DNA of 6,415 bases from Acidobacteriota bacterium (GTDB lineage: Bacteria; Acidobacteriota; Terriglobia; Terriglobales; Acidobacteriaceae). How positions within the stretch are numbered: the stretch's first letter is position 1; each line of letters begins with the position of its first letter. The stretch covers positions 1-6,415 of the forward strand of contig JAJYAE010000258.1 of NCBI GenBank assembly GCA_021779695.1, in the 5' to 3' direction. Made by a program: the position numbers and the translations under genes. Of this stretch, positions 1 through 6,105 are shown one piece after another. The notes under the pieces were generated by a model. It was not told the DNA's origin, made no database searches, and saw nothing but the letters and a program-made list of their open reading frames with translations.

Positions 1-3
1 CGT

Positions 4-900
4 TCATCCGCGCACCCTCAACTGTGCAGGGATGGACTCATCCAACAGCATCATCAGGTATTGGCCGTATCCACTCTTCAAAATCGGCGCCGCGAGTTCT
101 TTGAGTCTTGCCGCGTCGAAGTACCCCAGCCGGAATGCAATCTCTTCAGGACAGGCAATCTTGAGTCCTTGCCGGCGCTCGATGGTCTGCACAAATTGCC
201 CTGCTTCGAGCAGCGAGTCGTGCGTGCCCGTGTCGAGCCAAGCCATGCCTCGGCTCATCACCTGCACGTTCAGGTTTCCGGCTTCGAGGTACAGTCGATT
301 GAGGTCGGTGATCTCAAACTCGCCGCGTGCAGAGGGCTTGAGGGACCGAGCGTAGCGGACCACTTCTCGATCGTAAAAATAAAGGCCGGTGACAGCATAG
401 CGAGACTTGGGCTGACGGGGCTTTTCCTCGATGGTCACAGCCTTCCCCGAAGAGTCAAACTCAACGACGCCATAACGCTCAGGGTCTGTGACGGGATATG
501 CGAAGACGGTGGCTCCGTGCTGAAGCTGCGCGGCGCCCTGCAAGCTATGCGCGAAGGATTGCCCATAGAAAATGTTGTCGCCGAGGATCAACGCGGATGT
601 GTCCCCGGCAATGAAATCCTCTCCGATGACGAAGGCCTGAGCGAGGCCGTCGGGCCTGGGCTGCACTGCGTACTGTAGCTGGATGCCCCATTGCGAACCA
701 TCGCCGAGAAGATCCCGGAAGCGCCCTATGTCTTCTGGCGTGGAAATGATGAGGATCTCCCGCAAGCCGGCGAGCATCAGCGTGGAGAGCGGGTAGTAGA
801 TCATGGGCTTGTCATACACCGGGAGAAGCTGCTTGGAAACAACCCGCGTGACTGGATACAGGCGTGTGCCGGAACCCCCGGCAAGAATGATGCCCTTCAT
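4..900 (-). CDS. rmlA: Glucose-1-phosphate thymidylyltransferase (RmlA/RfbA)
   Basis: Cytosolic enzyme that joins dTTP and glucose-1-phosphate to give dTDP-glucose and pyrophosphate, the first step towards dTDP-L-rhamnose and other dTDP-deoxysugars. The protein is 298 residues, normal for the family. Visible motifs are the N-terminal nucleotide-binding signature GGSGTRLYP (residues 8-16), [11 protein letters not shown] (22-32), [11 protein letters not shown] (80-90), LGDNIFYG (106-113), EEKP (158-161), EITDLN (196-201) and WLDTGTHD (221-228). Asp108 and Asp223 fit the usual metal-binding pair. The frame stays open upstream to 972, but the start at 900 is chosen for three reasons: family proteins begin MKGIILAGG, a purine run GAGAGAGAGA lies 4 nt upstream, and this ATG overlaps the rmlB stop as ATGA. 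That overlap implies translational coupling in an rmlB-rmlA operon. The gene is complete and ends 3 nt inside the window. Identification is by motifs and is very secure. Confidence 0.97.
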   Translation of the reverse strand: MKGIILAGGSGTRLYPVTRVVSKQLLPVYDKPMIYYPLSTLMLAGLREILIISTPEDIGRFRDLLGDGSQWGIQLQYAVQPRPDGLAQAFVIGEDFIAGDTSALILGDNIFYGQSFAHSLQGAAQLQHGATVFAYPVTDPERYGVVEFDSSGKAVTIEEKPRQPKSRYAVTGLYFYDREVVRYARSLKPSARGEFEITDLNRLYLEAGNLNVQVMSRGMAWLDTGTHDSLLEAGQFVQTIERRQGLKIACPEEIAFRLGYFDAARLKELAAPILKSGYGQYLMMLLDESIPAQLRVRG

Positions 901-1982
901 CGCGTCTCTCTCTCGGTGTAGTTTTTGCGGATCCATTCCCGATATGCGCCAGTCCGGACGTTCTGGATCCAATCATTGTTCGCCAGATACCAATCGATCG
1001 TCTTGCGCAGGCCGCGGGAGAATGTTTCCTGCGGGCTCCAGCCGAGTTCCCGGCTGATTTTGGCTGCATTGATGGCATAGCGGCGGTCGTGGCCGGGCCG
1101 ATCTGCCACGAAGGTGATCAGGTTGCGGCGAGGTTCCCGGGAAGCGCGAGGGGCCGCTGCATCGACCATGTCGCAAATGGCGGTGACGACTTCAAGGTTC
1201 GTTCGCTCACTGTTGCCGCCAATGTTATAAGTCTCTCCGGGCGTGCCTCGGTCAAGGACGGCGCAAATCGCAGAGCAGTGGTCTTCCACGTAAAGCCAGT
1301 CCCGGACGTTGCTGCCATCTCCGTAAACCGGCAAGGATTTGCCTTCAAGCGCATTCAGGATCATGAGAGGGATGAGCTTTTCAGGAAATTGGAAAGGACC
1401 GTAGTTGTTCGAGCAGTTTGTGATAAGGGCGGGCAGTCCATAGGTGTGGAAGTAGGAGCGCACCAGATGATCCGAGGCGGCTTTGGAAGCGGCATAGGGA
1501 CTGTTGGGCGCGTATCGGCTGGTCTCAGAAAAAGCCGGCTCCTGCGGTTCCAGCGAGCCAAAAACTTCGTCGGTGGAGACATGGAGAAAGCGAAAGGCAT
1601 TTCGTTCCGATTCGCCGAGACCCTGCCAATACAGGCGGCTTTGCTCAAGAAGGGAGAATGTGCCCTGGATATTGGTGCGAACGAACTCCCCTGGCGACGA
1701 GATGGAACGATCAACGTGGCTCTCAGCCGCGAAGTGAACGATGGCGCGGGGGTTATGGCGCTTCAAAAGGTGCGCAACAAACTCTCCATCGGCAATGTCG
1801 CCGTGGGCCAGCTCGTACAGGTCGCAGCGCTGAAGAGATGCGAGATTCTCAGGGTTGCCAGCGTAGGTGAGACGATCCAGATTGACGACGGGCGTCGCGG
1901 AGTTAGCCATCCAGTGCAGGATGAAGTTAGAACCGATGAATCCCGCTCCGCCCGTGACAAGGATGGTGTTGGATAAGGTCAT
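897..1982 (-). CDS. rmlB: dTDP-glucose 4,6-dehydratase (RmlB/RfbB)
   Basis: Cytosolic NAD-dependent short-chain dehydrogenase/reductase-family enzyme that converts dTDP-glucose to dTDP-4-keto-6-deoxyglucose, the step after RmlA. The 361 residues match the family length. The Rossmann motif TGGAGFIG is at 10-17, [12 protein letters not shown] at 83-94, and the catalytic TDE triad at 137-139 (within VSTDEVFG). The catalytic YxxxK is Tyr163/Lys167, in [30 protein letters not shown] spans 188-206 and [16 protein letters not shown] 220-235. All catalytic residues I can check are present. The start at 1982 places the nucleotide-binding fold at the N-terminus as usual. The upstream Shine-Dalgarno is weak: only an AAGG about 14 nt away. 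The gene is first in the visible operon and overlaps rmlA by 4 nt. It is transcribed away from the lipoprotein gene across the 969-bp intergenic region, where any promoter must lie. I could not pick one with confidence. Confidence 0.97.
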   Translation of the reverse strand: MTLSNTILVTGGAGFIGSNFILHWMANSATPVVNLDRLTYAGNPENLASLQRCDLYELAHGDIADGEFVAHLLKRHNPRAIVHFAAESHVDRSISSPGEFVRTNIQGTFSLLEQSRLYWQGLGESERNAFRFLHVSTDEVFGSLEPQEPAFSETSRYAPNSPYAASKAASDHLVRSYFHTYGLPALITNCSNNYGPFQFPEKLIPLMILNALEGKSLPVYGDGSNVRDWLYVEDHCSAICAVLDRGTPGETYNIGGNSERTNLEVVTAICDMVDAAAPRASREPRRNLITFVADRPGHDRRYAINAAKISRELGWSPQETFSRGLRKTIDWYLANNDWIQNVRTGAYREWIRKNYTERETR

Positions 1983-2194
1983 GATGCGCCAATCAACCTT
2001 TCTTTCAGACGTATCCTTTGCAACAGCGGGATACGGAGTCGCCGGAGGGCCAATGCTCGAAGGCCGAGTCCGGACTGCCGTCCGGAGGCTGTGACGTCGC
2101 GCATGGGCACAATCTTTTGCAAGGATAAAGCAATGCAGTCACTTACGGAGTTCCTGGCGATGAGCGCAGGGGCACTGCATCCTCCCGCCAATGC

Positions 2195-2216
2195 ATGCCT
2201 TACCCTTGTAAGGCAT
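2195..2216. repeat. Perfect 9-bp inverted repeat, tetraloop hairpin
   Basis: The arms ATGCCTTAC (2195-2203) and GTAAGGCAT (2208-2216) are exact reverse complements separated by CCTT. The pairing does not extend outward. No T-run follows on either strand, so it does not look like an intrinsic terminator. It lies about 215 bp upstream of the rmlB start and could be a leader hairpin in an rmlB transcript or a dyad operator. The function is unknown; only the symmetry is seen. Confidence 0.6.
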
Positions 2217-2574
2217 TCGACCGAGCTGGTGCAAGCGAGTTGCGTGGGGGATTGCCGGGCGGCGGGGGTTTCCGATTGGTACGGGGCGGAGCGGGCATGC
2301 TGTGAGGGAAGATGCTGCGGCGCCGGACTGCGCTCCCGGCTGCCTGGAGAGAACCGAAAGGATGAGAAGAAAATACACCTTCGTGTAAAAATTGCCCTTT
2401 CCGGCGGTGGCTGGTCCGAAGCAATGGTGCATTTGAGGTGCAAAGGCTGAAGGCAAATCCTTCAAGCGTTTATGAAATGGATTCCAGTTGAATCTTTGGA
2501 AGTAAAATTGCATTCTAATAGGTATCGAACTATGCAAGCGGTGAAGGCTTGACACCTTCCTTTATGGGCAGGAT

Positions 2575-2620
2575 GCTGGTACTGCAATTTAGCTGCCTCC
2601 GGGGGATGTTCTGTACCAGC
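2575..2620. repeat. 8-bp inverted repeat with 30-nt loop
   Basis: GCTGGTAC (2575-2582) and GTACCAGC (2613-2620) are exact reverse complements enclosing 30 nt. The stem can extend outward by a few wobble or A-T pairs (2572-2574 with 2621-2623). The enclosed segment contains a GCCTCCGGGGG stretch. It could be a structured RNA element or a pair of half-sites; I recognise no known family in it. Confidence 0.4.
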
Positions 2621-2760
2621 GTTTGCGACGGATTTGCGAACGCGTGACGTGTGCTCATTTTTACTCATTGTCTGGGGTTGGGGATAACGCCTTAATTTAG
2701 GTCCTATCATCACCTCGCGTCACACGCTTCGTTTCAACCGGTAAACGTTGACATCTGCGG

Positions 2761-2793
2761 ACAGGATCGCTGCGAACTGAGCGATTTGCCTGT
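2761..2793 (+). repeat. Bulged 11-bp hairpin in lipoprotein-gene leader
   Basis: ACAGG (2761-2765) pairs with CCTGT (2789-2793), and ATCGCT (2766-2771) pairs with AGCGAT (2780-2785). This gives an 11-bp stem with a 3-nt bulge (2786-2788) and an 8-nt loop. It starts 7 bp after a TTGACA hexamer and lies about 160 bp upstream of the lipoprotein start. No T-run follows, so a terminator is unlikely. An mRNA leader structure or a regulator-binding dyad are both possible. Confidence 0.45.
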
Positions 2794-2936
2794 GGCTGGC
2801 AGGCTTGGTCGTAAAGCATGTTCGATGGCTGTTATTCCTGGAGTGGGGGTCAGCATCCAGCAGGATAGTATTCGGAAGGCTGCGAATTGGAGAGACAGAA
2901 TGCCTGCACAACGGAAACCGTCAACGAATCAATAGT

Positions 2937-2944
2937 AGGTGAAG
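2937..2944 (+). promoter_or_regulatory. Ribosome binding site supporting GTG start at 2952
   Basis: AGGTGAAG lies 7 nt before the GTG at 2952. It is the only good Shine-Dalgarno-like sequence near the possible starts of the lipoprotein gene. The in-frame ATG at 2979 and the GTG at 3084 have no comparable purine-rich site upstream. It therefore favours the long N-terminus. Confidence 0.6.
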
Positions 2945-2951
2945 AACTTTA

Positions 2952-4718
2952 GTGGTTGGTCCAGTCAAAGCGCCCGAGATGCGGAACGTCCCTCTCCGGC
3001 AGACCCAATTCAGCACTCCATCGCGCCAGCAACTCCATTCGACTGGCGCACAAAGCCTTTTACTCCAAAATCATCGTCGTAACGTGCCGCGAGCTGCGTG
3101 GTTCCTGCTGCTCAGTGTCTTTCTGGTGATGGGCGCAGGCGTCACAGGATGCGGCTACTTTTCCGCCAGCAACGTTGCAAATGCATCCCTTTCCCTGCCG
3201 AGCAATGTTGCGTTCGGGTCAGTGACGGTCGGTCAGCAATCGACACTGAAGGTTGCGCTTGCCAATAATGGCGGCTCGCCGGTCACGATCTTCCAAGTGA
3301 ACGTATCCGGCAAGGCATTTTCCGTGACGGGTGTGGGCACGTTGCCGATTACGCTGGCGCCGGGTAGCAGTTTGAGTCTTGCGCTTCAATTTGATCCGAC
3401 TGCGGCCGGTCCTTCGACAGGAAGCCTGACGGTGGCCAGCAATTCCGCGGGGAGTCCGCAAGCGGTGGTTAGCCTCACAGGGACCGGAGCAACGGCCAGC
3501 GCAACGCCGGTGGCGACGCTAAGTGTGAGCCCATCGAACATTGCCTTTGGCAATATTGGTCTCAACTTTACTGCGACGCAGAATGTGACGCTCAGCTCGA
3601 CGGGAACTACGCCAGTGACGGTCAATTCTGCAACGGTGACGGGGACTGGCTTTACGCTGGCTTCCGCGAGTTTGCCCGCAACGCTCAATCCGGGACAGAC
3701 GCTGACACTGACGGTCCTATTCAATCCTTTGGCGCTCACTGCCTATGGTGGACAGCTTTCAATTGTCAGCAACTCGTCTACGAATCCGACAGTTCAACTG
3801 AATTTGTCTGGGACGGGCATCTCCGCGTCGGGACTGGCCGCGATGACGGTCAATCCGGTGAGCGTGGCATTCGGGAGCGTCACGGTTAATTCCTCCGGAT
3901 CGCAGTCCGTCACGCTGGTTTCATCTGGCAATTCTCCGCTGACGATCAATTCGGCGATCGTGAGCGGTACCGGATTTACGCTGATGGCTGCAACGTTTCC
4001 TGCGACGCTGAATCCGGGGCAATCGCTTACACTCGGCTTGCAGTTCAGCCCGACTGCGGCCGGCACCGCAACGGGGCAGCTTACGGTTGTGAGCAACTCC
4101 TCGACCGGCGGAACTGTCGTGGTGCCCTTGAGCGGAACGGGAATTACGTCGACCGCCGCGTCGGGTTTGGCGGTGAATCCGGGCAGCATTGCGTTTGGAA
4201 GCATCGCGGTCAACAACTCCATGACGCAGACTCTGATTCTGTCCTCTTCGGGGTCAGCTCCGGTGACGGTAAGCGGGCTCACGGTTTCGGGTGCAGGATT
4301 TTCTCTGAGCGGAGCGTCGGCGCCCTTCACAATCAATCCGGGGCAAAGCGTCAGCCTGACCGTGCAGTTCAGCCCGACGGCCGCAGGCGCCGCGACGGGG
4401 CAAATCACTATCACCAGCAGCTCTGCGACAGGCGGAACGATTGTTGTAGGCCTCAGCGGAACGGCGACGCAGCACCTGGTGGATCTGGCCTGGAACGCAC
4501 CGGCAGCATCACCTGATCCACTGGCTGGATATCACGTGTATCGCTCGCTCTCAGGCGCGAACTCGTATCAGTTCCTGGGTACGGTGGACATCTCGATCAC
4601 GACGTATTCGGACACAACGGTGCAGAGCGGTATCTCCTATGACTATGTTGTGAAATCCATTGATACCTCCGGTGTGGAAAGCGCACCCTCGAACACAACA
4701 TCCGTCGCTATCCCTTAA
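2952..4718 (+). CDS. Choice-of-anchor D repeat lipoprotein with C-terminal FnIII domain
   Basis: Predicted secreted, lipid-anchored, all-beta surface or periplasmic protein of 588 residues with no enzymatic motif. A hydrophobic segment (about 48-63) leads to a lipobox VTGC with Cys67 as the likely lipidated residue. Four Ig-like repeats of the choice-of-anchor D/ASH type follow (about 79-179, 190-290, 298-398, 406-504). Each has an AFG motif near its start, an APG/NPG(S/Q)xLxL turn, an F(D/N/S)P segment and a closing LSGT/LTGTG. Residues about 508-588 resemble a fibronectin type III domain (DLAWNAP, GYHVYRS, YDYVVKSIDTSGVESAPS). The GTG start is supported by AGGTGAAG 7 nt upstream. It leaves an unusually long 47-residue region before the signal segment; a GTG at 3084 would give a classic 22-residue signal peptide but lacks a Shine-Dalgarno. 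Such proteins abound in acidobacteria. Binding or structural roles are inferred, and the exact function is unknown. Confidence 0.9.
   Translation: MVGPVKAPEMRNVPLRQTQFSTPSRQQLHSTGAQSLLLQNHRRNVPRAAWFLLLSVFLVMGAGVTGCGYFSASNVANASLSLPSNVAFGSVTVGQQSTLKVALANNGGSPVTIFQVNVSGKAFSVTGVGTLPITLAPGSSLSLALQFDPTAAGPSTGSLTVASNSAGSPQAVVSLTGTGATASATPVATLSVSPSNIAFGNIGLNFTATQNVTLSSTGTTPVTVNSATVTGTGFTLASASLPATLNPGQTLTLTVLFNPLALTAYGGQLSIVSNSSTNPTVQLNLSGTGISASGLAAMTVNPVSVAFGSVTVNSSGSQSVTLVSSGNSPLTINSAIVSGTGFTLMAATFPATLNPGQSLTLGLQFSPTAAGTATGQLTVVSNSSTGGTVVVPLSGTGITSTAASGLAVNPGSIAFGSIAVNNSMTQTLILSSSGSAPVTVSGLTVSGAGFSLSGASAPFTINPGQSVSLTVQFSPTAAGAATGQITITSSSATGGTIVVGLSGTATQHLVDLAWNAPAASPDPLAGYHVYRSLSGANSYQFLGTVDISITTYSDTTVQSGISYDYVVKSIDTSGVESAPSNTTSVAIP
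3186..4463 (+). repeat. Four tandem ~324-bp repeats encoding Ig-like domains
   Basis: Repeat units lie at about 3186-3488, 3519-3821, 3843-4145 and 4167-4463. The AFG motifs are spaced 111, 108 and 108 codons apart. Units 3 and 4 share near-identical DNA exactly 324 bp apart; for example, CAGTTCAGCCCGAC occurs at 4041 and again at 4365. This suggests relatively recent internal duplication or gene conversion, while units 1 and 2 are more diverged. Confidence 0.85.
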
Positions 4719-4764
4719 GATGAAATGGCCCACTCCAGGAACCCGGAGTGGGCCATTTCATCTT
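4717..4764. terminator. Bidirectional intrinsic terminator between convergent genes
   Basis: Perfect 20-bp inverted repeat: the left arm at 4717-4736 and the right arm at 4745-4764 enclose an 8-nt loop. The stem has a GC-rich core (GGCCCACTCC/GGAGTGGGCC). Its outer part is A-rich on the 5' side and T-rich on the 3' side (ATTTCATCTT), so it can work from either direction without a separate T-tract. The first two bases belong to the TAA stop of the lipoprotein gene, and the lhgO stop is 46 bp away on the other strand. It probably ends both transcripts. Confidence 0.85.
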
Positions 4765-4809
4765 GATCCGCGCGTCAGATTCTGCCCGCGAGGCGCGGAG
4801 CCGCGTCGA

Positions 4810-6009
4810 TTAATTCAGAGCTGCCTGCATCCGATTCACGATCTCATCCGCGATCGCAAGAGATGCTGTTGCCGCAGGGCTTGGCGCATTGAGCACATGC
4901 AGAGCGCCGGCCTGCTGGACAAAGTAGAAATCCTGGACGAGATCGCCGGAAGGGGAAAGCGCCTGCGCACGCACGCCTGATCCTCCATGCCCCAGATCGC
5001 TCAACTGAATTTCGGGGACGAGGCGTTGGAGGGACTTGCAAAAAATCTCTTTCCGGAAAGAGCGGTAGAACTCATGCCAGCAGAGCGACGGGTAACGGTA
5101 GAGGAATCGCCAGAAGCCGCGATAGGTCAGGGACTCGACGAAGTCGATGAGATTGAAATCCCGGAAGCGATATCCCTCTCGCGCGAAAGCCAAGACGGCA
5201 TTCGGGCCTGCCTCGACATCTCCAGTCACTTGTCGCGTGAAATGCACGCCGAGAAATGGGAACTTGGGATCGGGAACGGGGTAGATCAAGTGGCGGACCA
5301 GAGAATCGCGCTCTGGACGAATCCGATAGTATTCGCCGCGAAAGGGCACAATCTTGAGGTGGTCCCGGTTGCCGGCGAGACGACTGATGCGATCACAATG
5401 AAGGCCGGCGCAATTGACCAGGAAGTCCGCTTCGTAAGCAGCGCCGTTTGCGGTGTCGATGCGCCACTGGCGGGCAAAGCGAAGGCGGTCGACTTTCGAA
5501 CCAAAGTGGACGACGCCACCCCTTGACTCGATTTGCCGCACCAGCGCGCTGGCAACCGCCCTGAAATCGACCACGCCTTCCTGAGGAACAAAGACGCCGG
5601 CGATGCCCGCGGCGTGGGGCTCGCGTTCCCGGATCTGCTCGGCGCGGAGCATCTCCAGCCCCAGAAGACCGTTTGCCTTGCCGCGTTCAAAGAGGGTCTG
5701 GAGTCGCGGGATTTCATCCGGGCTGGTGGCAATGACGACCTTACCGCAGATTTTGTAGGGAATTCCGTGAACATCGCAGAACGCGGTCATCCTGCGGATT
5801 CCGTCCACGGCAAGACGCGCCTTGAGAGAGCCAGGAGCGTAATACAAACCACTGTGAAGGACGCCACTGTTGTGCCCAGTCTGGTGTGCGGCCTCGCAAT
5901 CTTCTTTTTCAAGAACAGTTACATTGATGGAGGGAAACCGGCTGAGCAGTTCATGCGCTGTCGCAAGACCAACAATTCCGCCGCCAACTACAACGATCGT
6001 CTGTTTCAT
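4810..6009 (-). CDS. lhgO: L-2-hydroxyglutarate oxidase family FAD protein (LhgO)
   Basis: FAD-dependent oxidoreductase of the D-amino-acid-oxidase fold, 399 residues, full length for the family. Known LhgO enzymes oxidise L-2-hydroxyglutarate to 2-oxoglutarate and pass electrons to the membrane quinone pool. The dinucleotide-binding motif GGGIVG is at 9-14, with Glu34 closing the second beta strand (VTVLEKE). The family signature HNSGVLHSGLYY spans 46-57. The C-terminal FAD/substrate region has LGHGGSGVRAQALSPSG (339-355) and NAPSPAATASLAIADEI (374-390). The start is supported by GGAT 5 nt upstream. The usual csiD/gab partners of the glutarate pathway are absent. Instead the gene follows a glycosyltransferase by 96 bp on the same strand, so a different 2-hydroxyacid or polyol substrate, or a role linked to glycan synthesis, is possible. 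Family assignment is firm; the substrate is inferred. Confidence 0.9.
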   Translation of the reverse strand: MKQTIVVVGGGIVGLATAHELLSRFPSINVTVLEKEDCEAAHQTGHNSGVLHSGLYYAPGSLKARLAVDGIRRMTAFCDVHGIPYKICGKVVIATSPDEIPRLQTLFERGKANGLLGLEMLRAEQIREREPHAAGIAGVFVPQEGVVDFRAVASALVRQIESRGGVVHFGSKVDRLRFARQWRIDTANGAAYEADFLVNCAGLHCDRISRLAGNRDHLKIVPFRGEYYRIRPERDSLVRHLIYPVPDPKFPFLGVHFTRQVTGDVEAGPNAVLAFAREGYRFRDFNLIDFVESLTYRGFWRFLYRYPSLCWHEFYRSFRKEIFCKSLQRLVPEIQLSDLGHGGSGVRAQALSPSGDLVQDFYFVQQAGALHVLNAPSPAATASLAIADEIVNRMQAALN

Positions 6010-6014
6010 TGCTT

Positions 6015-6018
6015 ATCC
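6015..6018 (-). promoter_or_regulatory. Shine-Dalgarno of lhgO
   Basis: On the minus strand, GGAT (within ACGGATAAGC) lies 5 nt before the ATG at 6009. This supports that start, which also sits directly before the FAD-binding motif. The remaining 96-bp gap to the upstream gene shows no terminator, which is consistent with co-transcription. Confidence 0.5.
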
Positions 6019-6105
6019 GTTTTGCCTACCTCGTTGAAGTGAGGCTTCGCCCTGCTGATCCGTGAGGATATTGCATGGCGCAGCCTGACTCGATGCGGAT
6101 GCCTC

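Larger units (their letters stand above)
1983..2951. other. 969-bp divergent intergenic region, no convincing gene
   Basis: This stretch separates rmlB (leftward) from the lipoprotein gene (rightward) and must carry both promoters. Open frames exist on both strands but resemble no protein family I recognise; the best is a Cys-rich plus-strand frame at 2091-2450. Composition shifts within the region. Positions 2041-2340 are GC-rich, with several G-runs between 2246 and 2286, while 2461-2530 is AT-rich. I see hairpins at 2195-2216, 2575-2620 and 2761-2793, and short direct repeats around 2426-2442, 2622-2639 and 2654-2669. TTGACA hexamers on the plus strand at 2549-2554 and 2748-2753 match a sigma-70 -35 box exactly, but neither has a good -10 at 16-18 bp (GATGCT and TGCGAA at 17 bp). 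No tRNA, riboswitch consensus or transposon end was recognised. Confidence 0.8.

Noticed and set aside
61..1976. Plus-strand frames of 205 and 295 codons opposite rmlA and rmlB
   Set aside because: Both are shadows of well-identified, fully conserved genes on the minus strand.
2246..2286. G-rich block with four G-runs, possible G-quadruplex
   Set aside because: The last loop is 14 nt, outside the usual range, and G-runs are expected in GC-rich sequence. Not strong enough to list.
2374..2387. TACAC/GTGTA hairpin followed on the minus strand by a T-rich stretch
   Set aside because: The stem has only 5 bp and is AT-rich, too weak for a terminator, and there is no gene upstream on that strand for it to terminate.
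1979..2443. 154-codon minus-strand frame whose stop overlaps the rmlB start as ATGA
   Set aside because: The overlap looks like an operon junction, but the translated protein has low-complexity Arg/Ser/Pro-rich composition and no recognisable domain. The ATGA is likely coincidental.
2549..2577. TTGACA with GATGCT at 17-bp spacing as a sigma-70 promoter
   Set aside because: The -35 is perfect, but the -10 matches only three of six positions and it lies nearly 400 bp from the lipoprotein start. Kept as a note in the intergenic entry only.
2540..2625. Cyclic-di-GMP (GEMM-I) riboswitch suggested by the GCCTCCGG string
   Set aside because: The other conserved parts, such as the CACAGGGCAAACC block and tetraloop stem, are absent.
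2139..2713. Further minus-strand frames of 83 and 138 codons in the intergenic region
   Set aside because: No family resemblance, no good ribosome binding site noticed, and they overlap each other and other frames.
3386..4414. Long antisense frames (117 and 206 codons) opposite the lipoprotein repeats
   Set aside because: They are complements of the repetitive, Thr/Ser/Val-rich coding sequence. The repeats keep the opposite strand free of stops.
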